The notes beneath the pieces are model-generated. The model worked only from the letters and a program-made list of their open reading frames with translations, was not told the DNA's origin and searched no databases. The translations under genes and the position numbers were made by a program. Source: Cohnella ginsengisoli (GTDB lineage: Bacteria > Bacillota > Bacilli > Paenibacillales > Paenibacillaceae). Taken from it: a stretch of 64,000 bases of DNA. Positions 63,836 through 64,000 of this stretch are shown here, piece after piece. The stretch's first letter is position 1; each line of letters opens with the position of its first letter. The stretch is taken from assembly GCF_029525555.1 (NCBI RefSeq), contig NZ_JAPDHZ010000002.1:2269868-2333867 (forward strand), given 5' to 3'.

Positions 63836-64000
63836 ATGCTGGATGACGCTCAAAAAAACATACTTTAAACAGTTGGAGCTTGCGCAGCTCGTCGAGAAGT
63901 TCTCTGGCGCAGATGGCGACCACGCTACCCCGATCCCCTCGTTGCACCTGGTCCGCGATTCCCGCTCCGAGGTTCCGATATGCAGAATACAAAAGCCATC
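63836..64000 (+). CDS. Partial AraC-family regulator, N-terminal end (frame broken at an A7 run)
   Basis: ATG at 63836 has GGGAGGGA 7 bases upstream. As printed it stops after ten codons. With six instead of seven A at 63852-63858 it reads MLDDAQKTYFKQLELAQLVE and continues to the window edge with ATPIPSLHLVRDSRSEVPI. That is the start of the AraC_N domain family (compare the PIPGL...R pattern of YqhC-like regulators). The DNA-binding half lies outside the window. It is divergent from the SDR gene. Confidence 0.6.

Overview
The window looks like a chromosome segment of a Paenibacillaceae-type Firmicute (Paenibacillus or Cohnella-like). The evidence is strong AGGAGG-type ribosome binding sites, lipoprotein solute-binding proteins, YesM/YesN-type two-component genes, Lpl/LipO-type importers, an S-layer-homology (SLH) anchored enzyme, frequent TTG starts, and very rich carbohydrate gene content. 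No tRNA, rRNA, CRISPR array, insertion sequence or prophage was seen.

Layout. 1-1.9 kb: a cut-off secreted/membrane protein, a CDF cation exporter and a chemotaxis-receptor remnant. 1.9-7.3 kb: a FadR-type GntR regulator and an importer operon ending in a PLP trans-sulfuration-family enzyme; the two promoters carry almost the same operator. 7.3-15.4 kb (minus): importer, YesM/YesN pair and a GH88 unsaturated-uronyl hydrolase, read as one operon. 15.4-18.2 kb: a repeat island and a secreted GH43 enzyme. 18.6-20.2 kb: TetR, DUF1801 and SRPBCC genes. 20.4-32.1 kb: an AraC/PhyH divergent pair, then a sugar-catabolic operon (Gfo/Idh/MocA, isomerase, GH2, two zinc dehydrogenases, a metallo-beta-lactamase fold hydrolase) divergent from AraC and SGNH hydrolase genes. 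32.2-44.8 kb (minus): lplB, lplC, a membrane AraC sensor, lipO and a ~2200-residue SLH-anchored beta-helix protein. 45.2-57.3 kb: a regulon built around a GntR/LacI-hybrid (AraR-type) repressor, with three BNR-propeller proteins placed in three compartments, an importer and a GH2 enzyme. 57.5-64 kb: a lipoprotein amidohydrolase, a two-component system with a truncated ABC ATPase, an alpha/beta hydrolase and Rrf2 regulator around a 23-bp palindrome, an SDR, and the start of an AraC regulator.

How it works together. Four CUT1-type importers are present and none has its own ATPase gene, so they probably share a housekeeping ATPase encoded elsewhere. Most loci pair an importer with glycosidases and a dedicated regulator, suiting an organism that takes plant or microbial polysaccharides apart in several separately controlled modules.

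Quality warning. More than twenty reading frames are broken, nearly all at homopolymer runs, and nearly always by one extra base. Removing that base restores conserved protein sequence. These are most likely sequencing errors, so such genes are annotated here as single genes with the break position given. The 3' truncation of the ABC ATPase and the chemotaxis-receptor remnant are not of this kind and look like real losses.
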